From an uncultured Clostridia bacterium (GTDB lineage: Bacteria; Bacillota; Clostridia; Peptostreptococcales; Anaerovoracaceae): DNA of 64,000 nt. The position numbers and the translations under genes were made by a program. Shown piece by piece: positions 9,243 to 21,906 of this stretch. The DNA lies in assembly GCA_945830395.1 (NCBI GenBank), contig CALZYE010000002.1, positions 62,001-126,000 of the forward strand. The letters are read 5' to 3'. Numbering within the stretch: position 1 is the stretch's first letter; every line of letters begins with the position of its first letter. The notes below the pieces were generated by a model. That model searched no databases, had not been told where the DNA came from, and saw only the letters and a list, made by a program, of their open reading frames with translations.

Positions 9243-10085
9243 TTATCGCATCCTCAAAGCTTCCATCATCTTAATAGCCTGAAAGTTCTCTTTTACATCG
9301 TGTACCCTGGCAAGCTCAATATGGTGAATCTGTCCGAACAGGCTTACCGCAATTGTTCCGTACAGGCGATCTGCAGGGTCACTTTCTCCAAGGAGCTTAC
9401 CTATAAATGTTTTTCTCGATACCGCAAGAAGATGAGGGCAGTTCAAATCGGCAAATCTGTCGATATTTCTCAAGAGAGACATATTATGCTCGTAAGTCTT
9501 TCCGAAGCCTATGCCAAGGTCAATTATTATTTTTTCAGGGTGGATTCCCTCTGAAACGGCATAGTCTCTCTGTCGCTTGAGATAATCATATACCTCCGTC
9601 ACCACATCTTCGTAATGAGGGTTTTTCTGCATTACATCAGGTCTTCCCTGAGTGTGCATAATTATAACCGGTACGCCGGACTCCGAAACCACTCCCGCCA
9701 TGTTTTCATCAAATGTCAAACCGCTTATATCATTTACAATATCGACGCCTGCCTCAACGGCTGCTCTTGCAGTCTCCGCATTGTATGTATCCACGGACAG
9801 AAGAATATCAGGATGCTTTTTCTTGATGGCGCTTATAACAGGGCAAACTCTCGAGATCTCTTCCTCTATAGAAACTTTCTCTGCACCGGGTCTTGTGGAT
9901 TCACCGCCCACATCTATAAAGGATGCCCCCTCGTCGATGAGCTTGTCTGCCCTTGCCAGCGCATTTTCCGTATCGGATGTTCTTGAACCTGCATAAAATG
10001 AATCCGGGGTAACATTTATAATTCCCATGATTTCCATGGTGGTGAATTCTTTTCTGCTGCCGTCCTTCAATAAAAAGTGTTTCAT
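9243..10085 (-). CDS. folP: Dihydropteroate synthase
   Basis: 280 residues, TIM-barrel DHPS. Signatures are IMGIINVTPDSF (about 19-30) and IDVGGESTRPGA in the flexible loops that bind p-aminobenzoate and pterin pyrophosphate, then VNDISG, HTQGRPDVMQ, DLGIGFGKT and SRKTFIG. It condenses hydroxymethyl-dihydropterin pyrophosphate with p-aminobenzoate and is the sulfonamide target. The start follows AGAGG, and the gene lies 19 bp after folE2. Confidence 0.97.
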   Translation of the reverse strand: MKHFLLKDGSRKEFTTMEIMGIINVTPDSFYAGSRTSDTENALARADKLIDEGASFIDVGGESTRPGAEKVSIEEEISRVCPVISAIKKKHPDILLSVDTYNAETARAAVEAGVDIVNDISGLTFDENMAGVVSESGVPVIIMHTQGRPDVMQKNPHYEDVVTEVYDYLKRQRDYAVSEGIHPEKIIIDLGIGFGKTYEHNMSLLRNIDRFADLNCPHLLAVSRKTFIGKLLGESDPADRLYGTIAVSLFGQIHHIELARVHDVKENFQAIKMMEALRMR

Positions 10086-10104
10086 TTCTTACCTCTTGTC
10101 TCCT

Positions 10105-10866
10105 CTATCCTATTACCATTGCGTAGGCTCCGTGGTTGTGAATGCTCTCCTGGCTCTCAACTTCGATGCAAAATTCTTCCACACCTTTAAGCCGGTCAAC
10201 TCTGAGTTTCGCCTCTCTGCACACATCCTCCACAAATCTGGGATTATCATAGGCAAGCTCTGTAACATACTTTTCATCAGGCCTTTTTAAGAGAGAGTAT
10301 ATGGGTGAGCTTGCGGAACTTTCGGCGATATTCACCAAATCCTCAATCCACAGAAATTTTTTCATTCTCACCCTTATGGAAACATCCGCTCTCTGATTGT
10401 GTGCGCCGTACTCTGAAATTTCCTTTGAGCACGGGCAAAGCGTGGTAACAGGGGTGGTCACCTTCATGTCAAATTCAAAATCTTCTCCCACAAGGGAACC
10501 TCTGTATTCCACTCCAACATTAAAAAATGATGAAATCCCCGTAACGGGAGAATTTTTCTCAATGAAATACTCAAAGTTCATCCTGACAAAGCTTGCATCC
10601 GCCTCCAGCTTCTCCTTTGTCTCCTCGAGAATTTTTCTTACATGCTGAAGGTCCATACGCCTGTTTTCCTGAATTATTCCGACAAACCTCGACATATGAG
10701 TCCCCTTCTGAGAGGCGTCAAGCCCTACGAAAAGGCTTACCGTCGCCGCGGTGCTGATCCATTGCCCCTGCTTAGTCCTAAATTCCATGGGAACTACAAA
10801 ATCTTTTATCCCAACTTGATTGAGGTATATTTCTCTGCCGTCAATCTGCTTCTGTACATCCTTCAT
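10105..10866 (-). CDS. folE2: GTP cyclohydrolase FolE2 (type IB)
   Basis: 253 residues of the FolE2/MptA family, unrelated in sequence to classical FolE. The active-site cysteine block TTLCPCSKEISEYGAHNQR is present near the middle. It opens GTP to dihydroneopterin triphosphate, the first step of folate (and queuosine) synthesis. FolE2 enzymes accept metals other than zinc and are often used under Zn limitation, but no Zur-type site was recognised here. It overlaps the upstream PTPS gene by 4 bp and lies just before folP. Confidence 0.95.
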   Translation of the reverse strand: MKDVQKQIDGREIYLNQVGIKDFVVPMEFRTKQGQWISTAATVSLFVGLDASQKGTHMSRFVGIIQENRRMDLQHVRKILEETKEKLEADASFVRMNFEYFIEKNSPVTGISSFFNVGVEYRGSLVGEDFEFDMKVTTPVTTLCPCSKEISEYGAHNQRADVSIRVRMKKFLWIEDLVNIAESSASSPIYSLLKRPDEKYVTELAYDNPRFVEDVCREAKLRVDRLKGVEEFCIEVESQESIHNHGAYAMVIG

Positions 10867-11225
10867 CGTTCCTCCCCGTTATACACGATGCCCGAAGTCT
10901 TGGTTTCCCAGACCTCTATTTCGTAAAGCCCTGCATTATCTGTTTTAACCTTAGGTTCAAGTTTGTTCCAGATATATACGGCGATGTTTTCCGCCGTGGG
11001 CTGCTCTATAAAATCATTGATATAATGGTGATCAAATTCCTCCAAAATATCATTTTTCACAAGGTTTTTCAGGTCCACAAAGTCATAGACCATATCCTCA
11101 TGGTCACAGGTTCCCTTTAGCTTAACCACAAGCTTGTATGTGTGCCCGTGAAGTCTTTCGCACTTTCCGTGATAGTTTATAAGATTATGCGCCGCATCAA
11201 ATTCAAATTCTTTTATTAAAATCAT
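10863..11225 (-). CDS. 6-pyruvoyl-tetrahydropterin synthase family protein, possible FolB substitute
   Basis: 120 residues of the PTPS/QueD fold. His13, His26 and His28 (from FDAAH and HGH) form the zinc site. The active-site motif reads C22-E23-R-L-H-G-H. QueD-type enzymes use the Cys; PTPS-III enzymes, which release 6-hydroxymethyl-dihydropterin and replace dihydroneopterin aldolase, carry a Glu. Here both residues are present, as reported for bifunctional PTPS-I/III proteins. The gene opens an operon with folE2, folP and folK that lacks folB, and no other queuosine gene is near, so a folate role is favoured. The 4-bp overlap with folE2 suggests coupling. Pure QueD function is the alternative. 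Confidence 0.85.
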   Translation of the reverse strand: MILIKEFEFDAAHNLINYHGKCERLHGHTYKLVVKLKGTCDHEDMVYDFVDLKNLVKNDILEEFDHHYINDFIEQPTAENIAVYIWNKLEPKVKTDNAGLYEIEVWETKTSGIVYNGEER

Positions 11226-11284
11226 ATTTCTTATCTCCGTTAATCAAACTGTGCTTCTCATTCTATCACAGCCTTGTATCAATA

Positions 11285-13051
11285 TCAAAGAGAAATTAGA
11301 GTTCCTATATCACCCAGCATGGACTCTTTGTCCATGCCTAAAGAAGCCAGAAGCTCTTTCGGATTATATCTGTCATAAAACTCTTTTTTCAGCCCGTAGT
11401 TTTTCACTTTCATATCACTTGTGCCGTAGAACGATGCTATTTTCTGACCGAAACCTCCGTCTAAAATTCCATCTTCCAGAGTTATTACCGCTTCATGATT
11501 TTCCTTTAATTTTTCCAAAAGCTCCGCATCTACTCCCGATGCAAATCTTGGATTAATCACCGTAGGTTCAAATCCAAATCTTTCTTTGACAGCCTCCGCC
11601 AAGGCTTCTCCCATCTGAAAAAAATCTCCAAGCCCTAAAATTGCAAGTTTTTTCCCTTTCCTCTCAACACGGAATTTATTTATTATGTCGTAATTATTAT
11701 CAGAAGGCCTGCATGAAACCTTGTTGCCCGGCATCAATATCATTACAGGATGCCGCCTCTGTTCCACCGACCAGTCCAGCATTCCAAGAAGTTCTTCCTT
11801 TGATGACGGACAAAACACCACGAGATTAGGAATATTAGAAAACTCCGCAATTCCGAAAATCCCCAAGTGCGTAACATCTCTCAAAGTATTAAACGATGCA
11901 TGGTTAAGCAAAATTGTAACAGGATTTTTGTTTATGCAAATATCGTGGGAAATCTGGTCATAAGCTCTCTGCATAAATGTAACATTGGTGAACACAAGGG
12001 GTTTTGCCCCCGCCTTTGCCGCTCCGCTTGCCATTGCGGCTGCCTGTTCTTCTGCAATTCCAACATCTACAAACTGCTCTCCCATGGACTCTCTTTCCTT
12101 CTGAGACATTGCAAAGCTTCCCGGCATATTTGGGGTTATGGCAACAAAAGAGCTGTCCTGTTTCGCTTTTTCTAAAATGAATTTCTTTGCAATATTTGTG
12201 TATGTTTCACCTGCATTCAAATCAACGAAAGGCTTCCCCGTGTCTCTGTCAAAGGGCATTGTCCAATGCCAATACTCGCGGTTTTCTACAGCCGGCTCGT
12301 AACCCTTTCCCTTCACCGTATTCATGTGTACGACGATTGGGTGGTCTATATCTTTGACTTCCTCAAAGATTCTTATCATATTTTCAATATCGTTTCCATC
12401 TTCTGTGTAGATATAGTCCAACCCAAAGGCTTTAAAAAAGTTGTTCTCACTTTTACCTTTCGTTTCACGAAGTTCTTTAAGATTTCTATAAATCCCTCCG
12501 TGAGTTTCGGAAATGGACTGCTGATTATCGTTAACAACAATTATCAGATTGGATTTTATCTCAGAGCCGGCAACATTCAGACCTTCCAGAGCTTCCCCGC
12601 CGGAAAGAGATCCGTCTCCGATTACTGCGATCACATTTTCTTCCCCGCCTAATAAATCTCTGGCCTTAGCCATTCCTGTCGCAAGGGAAACGGAAGTTGA
12701 TGTGTGCCCCACATTGAATAAATCGTGTTCGCTTTCATCCGGATTTGTATATCCTGAATCCTCTCCGAAATCTTCATCGACTATATAGCCGTTCTTTCTT
12801 CCCGTGATAATCTTGTGGGGATAGGATTGATGAGATACATCGAAAATAATCTTATCCTTCGGAGAGTCAAAAACATAGTGCAAAGCGATTTCAGCCTCCA
12901 CCATTCCGAAATTAGGGCCAAAATGCCCTCCTACCTTGGTTAACCTATTGAAAAGGGCCTCTCTAATATCTTCTGCGAGAATTTCAAGTTCCTCCAAACT
13001 GAGTTTCTTAACATCCTCCGCCCCGTTTATTTCATTTAATACTTCGTACAT
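11285..13051 (-). CDS. DXS-like thiamine-diphosphate synthase, divergent
   Basis: 588 residues from the ATG at 13051 after GGAAGGAG; DXS is usually 610-640. Whole-length similarity to 1-deoxy-D-xylulose-5-phosphate synthase is clear: VSHQSYPHK (67-80 region), GHTSTS, the ThDP motif GDGSLSGGEALEGLN (about 145-159) with VVNDNQQS, the catalytic Glu in GIAEEQ (about 334), and AYDQ. However, the family DRAG segment reads LNHASF (about 382-387) and the YPRG segment reads LMPGN (about 439-443). Both arginines tied to glyceraldehyde-3-phosphate phosphate binding are therefore absent. It may use another aldehyde, so DXS activity is uncertain. No other isoprenoid gene lies near. Confidence 0.75.
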   Translation of the reverse strand: MYEVLNEINGAEDVKKLSLEELEILAEDIREALFNRLTKVGGHFGPNFGMVEAEIALHYVFDSPKDKIIFDVSHQSYPHKIITGRKNGYIVDEDFGEDSGYTNPDESEHDLFNVGHTSTSVSLATGMAKARDLLGGEENVIAVIGDGSLSGGEALEGLNVAGSEIKSNLIIVVNDNQQSISETHGGIYRNLKELRETKGKSENNFFKAFGLDYIYTEDGNDIENMIRIFEEVKDIDHPIVVHMNTVKGKGYEPAVENREYWHWTMPFDRDTGKPFVDLNAGETYTNIAKKFILEKAKQDSSFVAITPNMPGSFAMSQKERESMGEQFVDVGIAEEQAAAMASGAAKAGAKPLVFTNVTFMQRAYDQISHDICINKNPVTILLNHASFNTLRDVTHLGIFGIAEFSNIPNLVVFCPSSKEELLGMLDWSVEQRRHPVMILMPGNKVSCRPSDNNYDIINKFRVERKGKKLAILGLGDFFQMGEALAEAVKERFGFEPTVINPRFASGVDAELLEKLKENHEAVITLEDGILDGGFGQKIASFYGTSDMKVKNYGLKKEFYDRYNPKELLASLGMDKESMLGDIGTLISL

Positions 13052-13176
13052 ATTCTCCTTCCTTCTGCAACATTTCTTATTTATGTTCGATTTAATAATT
13101 AATTCTCTTATAAGTGAAAGTTTTTTCTCCAACAGATAGATTATTTGCATTTTCTACTAAAACCGTCTCACCGGTT

Positions 13177-13212
13177 CCTATAACAAAAGAGAGGAATATT
13201 TCATCCCCTCTC
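13177..13212 (-). terminator. Terminator of the V-ATPase operon
   Basis: On the minus strand GAGAGG/CCTCTC (plus arms 13207-13212 and 13189-13194) is followed by TTTTGTTAT, about 95 bp after the D-subunit stop. Confidence 0.7.
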
Positions 13213-13305
13213 ATGACTTTTCCGTTACGCTATTCCAACATTTGACACAAAGTCATTATTTCGCTGTTTAATATAAGTCATGAACAGCGCATATATTTAA
13301 TTCAC

Positions 13306-14001
13306 TTAATTTGCATTGACAGCCCTTTCAATTGCAGCTTCATCTTTCGCTTTTTTGTCTGCAATCGCCTCGGCAATCATCATGTCCTTAACCTTCATAA
13401 GACGGGTCTGATTTCCACGCTCGTTTTCATCAAGCTTCATCTGTATGTACTTAATGGTAATCTGCAGTCTCGGAATCACCACATACTCAAGGGCGTTTAC
13501 TCTCCGTCTGGTTTTTTCAAGTTCTGCCGCAAGGAGAACTGTTTCCTTTTCCTTTCCTGCAAGGTCCAAAAGCATGGGAAATACTTCCGACAGCTCAGAG
13601 ATTGAGTTATCCAAATCTCCTGAAGTTCTTGCAAGTCCGTAAGGAAAAATATCTGACGGATCTTCTGCCGTAGTCTTAAAATCGAACACCGGAACCTCAA
13701 CGCTCATTATGTTCTTAGTGTCTACCGACAGCTCAACCCCCTGCTTAGGAAACATAAGGGATTCCCCCATAACCTCCCAGCTTGTAATGGCGCTTGCCAT
13801 GCTGAAATTCCTGTACACCCTTGCAAGATGACTTTCAACTTCCTGCCGCAAAGTTCCGTTTTCCTTTGCAACTGCAAGAAATTCTTTCATGAGCTCATCC
13901 CGTTTGTCTTTCAGAAGTTTATGGCCGCGAGTTGCCGTCTTGAGACGCTTTTTCAATGAAGTCAGCATCATCCTTGTGGGTTTGACATTCATCCTCTCCA
14001 T
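13306..14001 (-). CDS. ntpD: V-type ATPase subunit D
   Basis: 231 residues forming the usual long coiled coil of the central stalk: the N-terminal helix MNVKPTRMMLTSLKKRLKTA and the C-terminal helix NALEYVVIPRLQITIKYIQM pair through the A3B3 ring. It transmits rotation between the catalytic head and subunit F/C. The start at 14001 follows GGGAGG; a second ATG 9 bp inside is also possible. Last gene of the nine-gene operon, 20 bp after subunit B. The tail is Lys/Ala rich. Confidence 0.95.
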   Translation of the reverse strand: MERMNVKPTRMMLTSLKKRLKTATRGHKLLKDKRDELMKEFLAVAKENGTLRQEVESHLARVYRNFSMASAITSWEVMGESLMFPKQGVELSVDTKNIMSVEVPVFDFKTTAEDPSDIFPYGLARTSGDLDNSISELSEVFPMLLDLAGKEKETVLLAAELEKTRRRVNALEYVVIPRLQITIKYIQMKLDENERGNQTRLMKVKDMMIAEAIADKKAKDEAAIERAVNAN

Positions 14002-14020
14002 AGTTACCTCCCGGTCATCC

Positions 14021-15394
14021 TTACTGATTCATGTATTTCTCAATCAAATCATCATCTATTCTCTTAAGTTCGCTCTTCGGCAGAAGCTTCAGAAGATCCC
14101 AGCCGATGTTCAATGTATCTTCTATGTTTCTGTCTTTATCAAAGCCCTGCGATACATATCTGTTTTCAAACTCGCGACTGAATTTGGCATACATAAGGTC
14201 CACCTCAGTCAATGCCGCTTCACCTAAAATCGTCATAAGTTCAAGACAGCTTTTACCGCGAGAATATGCGGCAAATAACTGGTTCATGGTGTCGGCATGA
14301 TCTTCTCTTGTTTTGCCTTTTCCGATTCCCTTATCCTTAAGTCTGGACAGAGACGGAAGCACATCTATAGGCGGCTGCACGCCTTTCTTATCGAGTTCTC
14401 TGGACAAAATAATCTGTCCCTCGGTAATATATCCTGTAAGATCCGGAATAGGATGAGTAATATCGTCCTCAGGCATCGTCAAAATCGGAATCATTGTGAT
14501 AGATCCCTGACTGTCCTTTTTGCGTCCTGCTCTCTCATACATAGTTGCAAGGTCGGTATAAAGGTAACCCGGATAACCGCGGCGACCCGGAACCTCCTTA
14601 CGGGCTGCAGAAACCTCACGAAGAGCCTCTGCATAGTTTGTAATGTCGGTCATTATTACGAGAACATGCATATTCAGGTCAAATGCTAGATATTCAGCTG
14701 CCGTAAGCGCCATACGAGGAGTGGCAATTCTCTCAACCGCCGGATCGTTTGCCAGGTTCATGAACATTACCGTTCTGTCAATAGCTCCGGTTCTTCTGAA
14801 GTCTGAGGCGAAGAAGTCAGCTTCTTCATAAGTAATACCGATAGCTGCAAATACTACAGCAAAGTTTCCCGCATCATCTCCTAAAACCTTTGCCTGTCTT
14901 GCAATCTGAGCTGCAAGATTGGCATGGGGCATACCGCTTCCTGAGAAAATAGGCAGCTTCTGACCTCTTACCAGCGTGTTAAGTCCGTCTATGGCAGATA
15001 CTCCCGTCTGAATGAACTCTGCCGGATAGTCTCTGGCAGCGGGGTTCATCGGTAATCCGTTAATGTTCAGTTTTTTATCGGGAATAATATCAGGACCACC
15101 GTCCTTGGGTCTTCCCATTCCATCAAAAACTCTGCCCATGATTTCCGGTGAAACTGCAAGCTCCGTTCCCTTACCACTGAATTTCACGGTACTTTCTTTG
15201 AGATTGATTCCGGCGGAGCTTTCAAAAAGCTGTACTGTAGCATCTCCGCCGTTTATTTCAAGAACTTTGCAAAGCCTCTTCTCTCCGTCAGGTAAAACAA
15301 TTTCGCCCAGTTCATCATAAGTTACACCTTCAACATCTTGAACCATCATTAAAGGTCCTGCAACTTCCGATATTGTTTTATATTCTTTAATCAT
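14021..15394 (-). CDS. ntpB: V-type ATPase subunit B
   Basis: 457 residues, the normal size. This is the non-catalytic nucleotide-binding subunit alternating with A in the peripheral ring. Recognisable blocks are [55 protein letters not shown] (in place of a Walker A) and [18 protein letters not shown]. It overlaps the end of subunit A by 8 bp and precedes D by 20 bp, as in clostridial and Enterococcus ntp operons. Confidence 0.97.
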   Translation of the reverse strand: MIKEYKTISEVAGPLMMVQDVEGVTYDELGEIVLPDGEKRLCKVLEINGGDATVQLFESSAGINLKESTVKFSGKGTELAVSPEIMGRVFDGMGRPKDGGPDIIPDKKLNINGLPMNPAARDYPAEFIQTGVSAIDGLNTLVRGQKLPIFSGSGMPHANLAAQIARQAKVLGDDAGNFAVVFAAIGITYEEADFFASDFRRTGAIDRTVMFMNLANDPAVERIATPRMALTAAEYLAFDLNMHVLVIMTDITNYAEALREVSAARKEVPGRRGYPGYLYTDLATMYERAGRKKDSQGSITMIPILTMPEDDITHPIPDLTGYITEGQIILSRELDKKGVQPPIDVLPSLSRLKDKGIGKGKTREDHADTMNQLFAAYSRGKSCLELMTILGEAALTEVDLMYAKFSREFENRYVSQGFDKDRNIEDTLNIGWDLLKLLPKSELKRIDDDLIEKYMNQ

Positions 15395-17165
15395 CGTCCT
15401 CAGCCCCCTTACTGGTTAAGATTGAAATTTCATTTTTCATTTCAGTCAAAATCGATTCATAGGATTCATCAATCTTGTCCTCTTCAATATACTTAAATCT
15501 GCCTATGCTCTCACGAACCTCCAATGATGCAATGCCGTTAAAGGCCGCACCCTTTGCCAAAGCTTCCTTGGACAATTCGTAGTAGCTTAGAATAAGCTTC
15601 AGAAGTTTAAACTGCTTGTTCATAGATGCATAGGTATCCACATCGTGGAAAGCATTCTGATGCAGATAGTCCTCGCGAATTGCCTTGCAGGCCTCCAACT
15701 TAATTCTGTCGTCAAATGACAGGGCATCAACACCGACAAGCTGTACGATTTCATTCAGTTCCGCCTCCTCCTGCAAAAGTCTAAGCGCCTTTGTTCTGAG
15801 AGCAGGGAAATCCTTGTCAACATTTTTGATGTACCACTCGTTCAGCCTGTCCACATACAGAGAATAACTGGATAACCAGTTTATTGCAGGGAAATGTCTT
15901 GCATGGGCAAGAGATGCGTCCAATGCCCAGAAAACTTTTACAATTCTAAGGGTTGCCTGAGAAACCGGCTCAGAAATATCTCCTCCCGGAGGAGATACCG
16001 CACCTACCGCAGAAAGCGCTCCCTGTCTGCCCTCTTTCCCCAGTGAAATTACATTTCCCGCTCTTTCATAAAACTGGGCGAGGCGAGAAGCAAGATAAGC
16101 AGGATATCCCTCCTCACCCGGCATTTCTTCAAGACGACCTGACATTTCACGAAGAGCCTCTGCCCATCTGGATGTAGAGTCAGCCATAAGTGCCACGGAA
16201 TATCCCATATCGCGGAAATACTCGGCTATGGTAATTCCCGTGTAAATAGACGCCTCTCGAGCTGCTACCGGCATATCTGAAGTATTTGCAATGAGAACGG
16301 TTCTCTTCATTAGAGATTCACCGCTTCTCGGGTCCTTAAGCTCCGGAAACTCCATGAGTACATCTGTCATTTCGTTTCCGCGCTCTCCGCATCCGATATA
16401 AACTACTATGTCGGCGTCAGCCCATTTTGCAAGCTGATGCTGCACTACCGTTTTACCTGAACCGAATGGCCCCGGAACCGCTGCAACTCCTCCCTTTGCA
16501 ATGGGAAACATGGTATCTATTACACGCTGCCCTGTGACAAGAGGTGTGTTTGGAACAAGCTTTTCTTTGTAAGGTCTTCCCACACGGACAGGCCATTTTT
16601 GCATCATGGACAGTTCTTTAATTTTTCCTTCCGAATCTTCGATGGTACAGATGATCTCCTCAACCGTAAAATCTCCGGACTCTATACTCTTAACTGTTCC
16701 CTCCGTTCCGTAGGGAACCATGATTTTCTGCTCCACAACGACGGTTTCCTGCACGGTTCCGATAATATCTCCCGCCTGAACTGCATCGCCTTCTTTAACG
16801 ACGGGAACAAAGTTCCACTTTTTTTCTCTGTCCAAGGCAGGAACCTGAATTCCTCTTTGGATATTTGAACCCTGCTGCTGATACATAACCTCAAGCGGTC
16901 TTTGTATTCCGTCGTAAATACTCTCGATAAGTCCCGGACCGAGCTCAACGGAAAGCTGTGCACCTGTTGATGTCACCGGCGCTCCCGGTCCTATACCTGC
17001 AGTTTCTTCATATACCTGAATGGAAGCTCTATCGCCTCTCATTTCAATTATTTCTCCAATCAAGCCTAAATCTCCGACATGTACCACATCGAACATATCG
17101 GCATTCTCCATGCCGGCTGCCACAACAAGTGGTCCTGACACTTTTACAATCGTTCCTTGACTCAT
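15387..17165 (-). CDS. ntpA: V-type ATPase catalytic subunit A
   Basis: 592 residues, normal for the family. It has the Walker A sequence [10 protein letters not shown], the Glu-containing [11 protein letters not shown] block, [20 protein letters not shown] and the non-homologous insertion of V/A-type A subunits (about 115-190). It hydrolyses or makes ATP in the A3B3 head. The start codon overlaps the F-subunit stop (TAATG) and follows CGGAGGTG; the 3' end overlaps B by 8 bp. Confidence 0.98.
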   Translation of the reverse strand: MSQGTIVKVSGPLVVAAGMENADMFDVVHVGDLGLIGEIIEMRGDRASIQVYEETAGIGPGAPVTSTGAQLSVELGPGLIESIYDGIQRPLEVMYQQQGSNIQRGIQVPALDREKKWNFVPVVKEGDAVQAGDIIGTVQETVVVEQKIMVPYGTEGTVKSIESGDFTVEEIICTIEDSEGKIKELSMMQKWPVRVGRPYKEKLVPNTPLVTGQRVIDTMFPIAKGGVAAVPGPFGSGKTVVQHQLAKWADADIVVYIGCGERGNEMTDVLMEFPELKDPRSGESLMKRTVLIANTSDMPVAAREASIYTGITIAEYFRDMGYSVALMADSTSRWAEALREMSGRLEEMPGEEGYPAYLASRLAQFYERAGNVISLGKEGRQGALSAVGAVSPPGGDISEPVSQATLRIVKVFWALDASLAHARHFPAINWLSSYSLYVDRLNEWYIKNVDKDFPALRTKALRLLQEEAELNEIVQLVGVDALSFDDRIKLEACKAIREDYLHQNAFHDVDTYASMNKQFKLLKLILSYYELSKEALAKGAAFNGIASLEVRESIGRFKYIEEDKIDESYESILTEMKNEISILTSKGAEDDD

Positions 17166-17488
17166 TATTTATCACCTCCGAATAGTATGTCTGCGCCTAC
17201 TGCCCTTTCCACCGCTTTCTTCACATTGATGAGACCTGATCCTGACGGACCGTCTCTGTTTGGAATCGGGATAATAGCCGGAAGCTTACTATCCTTATAT
17301 TTATCAATTTCCTTTTCAAGCTTTACTGCCAAATCCTCCGTAATGTAGATTATGGCGTATTCCCCTTCCGCCCACTTTCTCAAAATTTTTTTCGCTTCCA
17401 AGATTTCTGTGGTGGGGTAAATATCAAGACCTACACTTTTGAAACCCAGCACAGAATCTCGATCTCCGATTACTCCGATCTTATACAT
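17165..17488 (-). CDS. ntpG: V-type ATPase subunit F
   Basis: 107 residues with the F-subunit Rossmann-like start [19 protein letters not shown] and the block [11 protein letters not shown]. It sits on the central stalk beside D and modulates ATPase activity. It overlaps C upstream by 8 bp and A downstream by 1 bp. Gene naming varies: this is ntpG in Enterococcus hirae and atpF/ntpF elsewhere. Confidence 0.92.
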   Translation of the reverse strand: MYKIGVIGDRDSVLGFKSVGLDIYPTTEILEAKKILRKWAEGEYAIIYITEDLAVKLEKEIDKYKDSKLPAIIPIPNRDGPSGSGLINVKKAVERAVGADILFGGDK

Positions 17489-18488
17489 ACGGTTCCCTCA
17501 GTCTTTCTTCAATTTTCTCAGGATCCTGGCCTGCCAGCATCCCCATGAGAACAATTCTTATATTATCAATTTCAACTTCTTTGCCAATCCAGTATCCCGC
17601 AATGGGAACCACCCCAAATGACAGATACTTTGCTTTTTTATTGTATTCCATCAAAGCATCTTCCAGCATCTTTTCAAAGAGCGTAAAGCTTTTCTTCTCC
17701 TTGATCTCCGCTCCGCCTTCGCTCATAACCTTATTCAAACCGTAAGGAATGAGTTTGTCTGCAAGCTGCCCATAAGTATCTTCCCAGCTGTTAATATAAA
17801 AATCTTCACTTATGTTGCCGCCGTCCAGATATACATGCTTAAAGAATGACCAGGCTTTTCCCATTTCTCTGAGCCTTGCAAACATCTTAAGGTTTAAAAG
17901 GTCAATCTGAAGCTTTACAAATCCTATCAGAAATTCCTCTTCCGTAGATTCTGCCGCCTCCAGCATATCCTTATAGCACGCCTTATCCATAATAAGGTCT
18001 ATCTGCTGCGGGTCTCTGCTTCTGCTGTACAAATCCACCGCTTCCATAACTGCATGCTTCATATTAGGCGGCATGAAATCATAATTTCTGTCCCTAACCA
18101 TTGCCATTATTCTTCTATGGTCAATATCGCCTGTAGTCATAAGCAGATTTTCGTCGGGAACAGTTCCCAAAATCTCTGATTTCAGACAAACCTTGACATT
18201 GTGATAGTCATACGGATACAGGTACAAGGCAAGCTCCTGCCTCTCAGGCAAAGTGTCATAAATCATTTGGAAAAGCTTATTCTGCTCCTTACGGATAAAG
18301 GTCTCGATGTCGAGGGCCCTAACCTCCGGTGAATCCCCATATCCGAAGTCCTTAAGCACCGCCTCTGCACTTTCAAAATCAGGACAGTTTGCAAGTCTTA
18401 CAAGATCCCTTTTCGTCATAAGATTTTTCATATAGCTGCAAATATATGCATCGGCAAAGATGTAATCATTTTCATTTCTTAATGCCAT
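17481..18488 (-). CDS. ntpC: V-type ATPase subunit C
   Basis: 335 residues, helical, of the archaeal/bacterial V-ATPase subunit C (yeast d-like) family. It begins NENDYIFADAYICSYMKNLM and contains YLYPYDYHNVKVCLKSEI; the C-terminal VVPIAGYWIGKEVEIDNIRI is characteristic. The funnel-shaped protein couples the D/F stalk to the K ring. It follows E by 11 bp and overlaps F by 8 bp. The start has GGGAG. Confidence 0.94.
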   Translation of the reverse strand: MALRNENDYIFADAYICSYMKNLMTKRDLVRLANCPDFESAEAVLKDFGYGDSPEVRALDIETFIRKEQNKLFQMIYDTLPERQELALYLYPYDYHNVKVCLKSEILGTVPDENLLMTTGDIDHRRIMAMVRDRNYDFMPPNMKHAVMEAVDLYSRSRDPQQIDLIMDKACYKDMLEAAESTEEEFLIGFVKLQIDLLNLKMFARLREMGKAWSFFKHVYLDGGNISEDFYINSWEDTYGQLADKLIPYGLNKVMSEGGAEIKEKKSFTLFEKMLEDALMEYNKKAKYLSFGVVPIAGYWIGKEVEIDNIRIVLMGMLAGQDPEKIEERLREPYV

Positions 18489-18499
18489 GTGAAATCTCC

Positions 18500-19084
18500 C
18501 TAATCGTCAAAAAGTGTAGCTGCAACTTCAGCTGCCAAATCACTGTATTTCTCGTCAATCATCGTCTCAAGGCTTCCATTCATATATACGGAGCCGCTTT
18601 TAACCAAAAGACCTCCCTTTATCCTTGAAGACTCCTGAGAAAGTCTGAACTCTCCCCCTTCGATTTCTCCGTTCAATCTCTCTATAAGCTTGTCTCCTAT
18701 AGATTTTGCGTCTTTCGCGTTCAAAATCACTTCGCCGAAAGTACATCCCCCATCTTTGACTATGTCAACGAGAAAGTCCGTATACTTGCCTTTATCCATA
18801 GAAACTATTTTTTCCGAGGCCTTATCAAAACAAGTCTTGATATATTTCTGTTTCTGCTCAAGCACCAATTTCCTTCCGTCAATATCAGCTACGGATTTCC
18901 CTCTCTCCAAGATATTCTTCTTTTCGGTCTTAGAATCCTTTTCCGCGTTTTCCAAAATTTTCTTCGCAGATGCTTCAGCCTCTTCTAAAATGCTCTCACA
19001 TTTTTTTTCAGCTTCTTCTATGGTATTTTCGGCAATGTTTTCGGCTTCAAACAAAATCCTCGATGTAATTTTTTCTACGCCCAT
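18500..19084 (-). CDS. ntpE: V-type ATPase subunit E
   Basis: 194 residues. The N-terminal half (about 10-85) is a charged alpha-helical coiled coil rich in Glu/Lys/Ala, and the C-terminal half is a globular domain with GGLLVKSGSVYMNGSLETM. Subunit E pairs with the small G/H protein to form the peripheral stalk that fixes the A3B3 head to subunit I. It follows K by 19 bp and precedes C by 11 bp. Confidence 0.92.
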   Translation of the reverse strand: MGVEKITSRILFEAENIAENTIEEAEKKCESILEEAEASAKKILENAEKDSKTEKKNILERGKSVADIDGRKLVLEQKQKYIKTCFDKASEKIVSMDKGKYTDFLVDIVKDGGCTFGEVILNAKDAKSIGDKLIERLNGEIEGGEFRLSQESSRIKGGLLVKSGSVYMNGSLETMIDEKYSDLAAEVAATLFDD

Positions 19085-19103
19085 TTTATCTCACTTCCTA
19101 TAA

Positions 19104-21548
<2,445 letters not shown>

Positions 21549-21562
<14 letters not shown>

Positions 21563-21875
21563 AGATGCTCACTATCCTTTCTGCGATTAGCCCAACAGCT
21601 TTATCTTCCTTAGTCTTTGCTCTCTCAATCAGACCTTCCGCTTCCTTTTGTGACATCTCCATAGAAGCATTGTAGTTTCGTTGAGATTCTTCCTGCCCGG
21701 AATTCATCTCCGAATCAAGAATATCCTTTGCTTTTGCCTCGGCAGTCTCGATAATATTGACAGCCCGGGCCTCGGCATCTTCTATCTTCTTCCGCGCGTC
21801 AGCCTTTGCCTGTCTCTTAATCGTTTCAGCCTTATCTTCGCATTCTTTGATTTTTGCAAGTTCTTCAACGAACAT
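21549..21875 (-). CDS. V-type ATPase peripheral-stalk subunit G/H
   Basis: 108 residues, almost entirely a charged coiled coil (about 1-80) rich in Glu, Lys and Ala. This is the small partner of subunit E in the peripheral stalk and the first gene of the operon. The ATG at 21875 lies 8 bp after GGAGG; a GTG 9 bp upstream is less likely. Sequence similarity alone is weak in this family, so the call rests on position, length and coiled coil. It is called ntpF in Enterococcus and subunit H or G elsewhere. Confidence 0.85.
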
Positions 21876-21906
21876 ATACTTCACCTCCTTTTTTCCCTAT
21901 CTGCTT

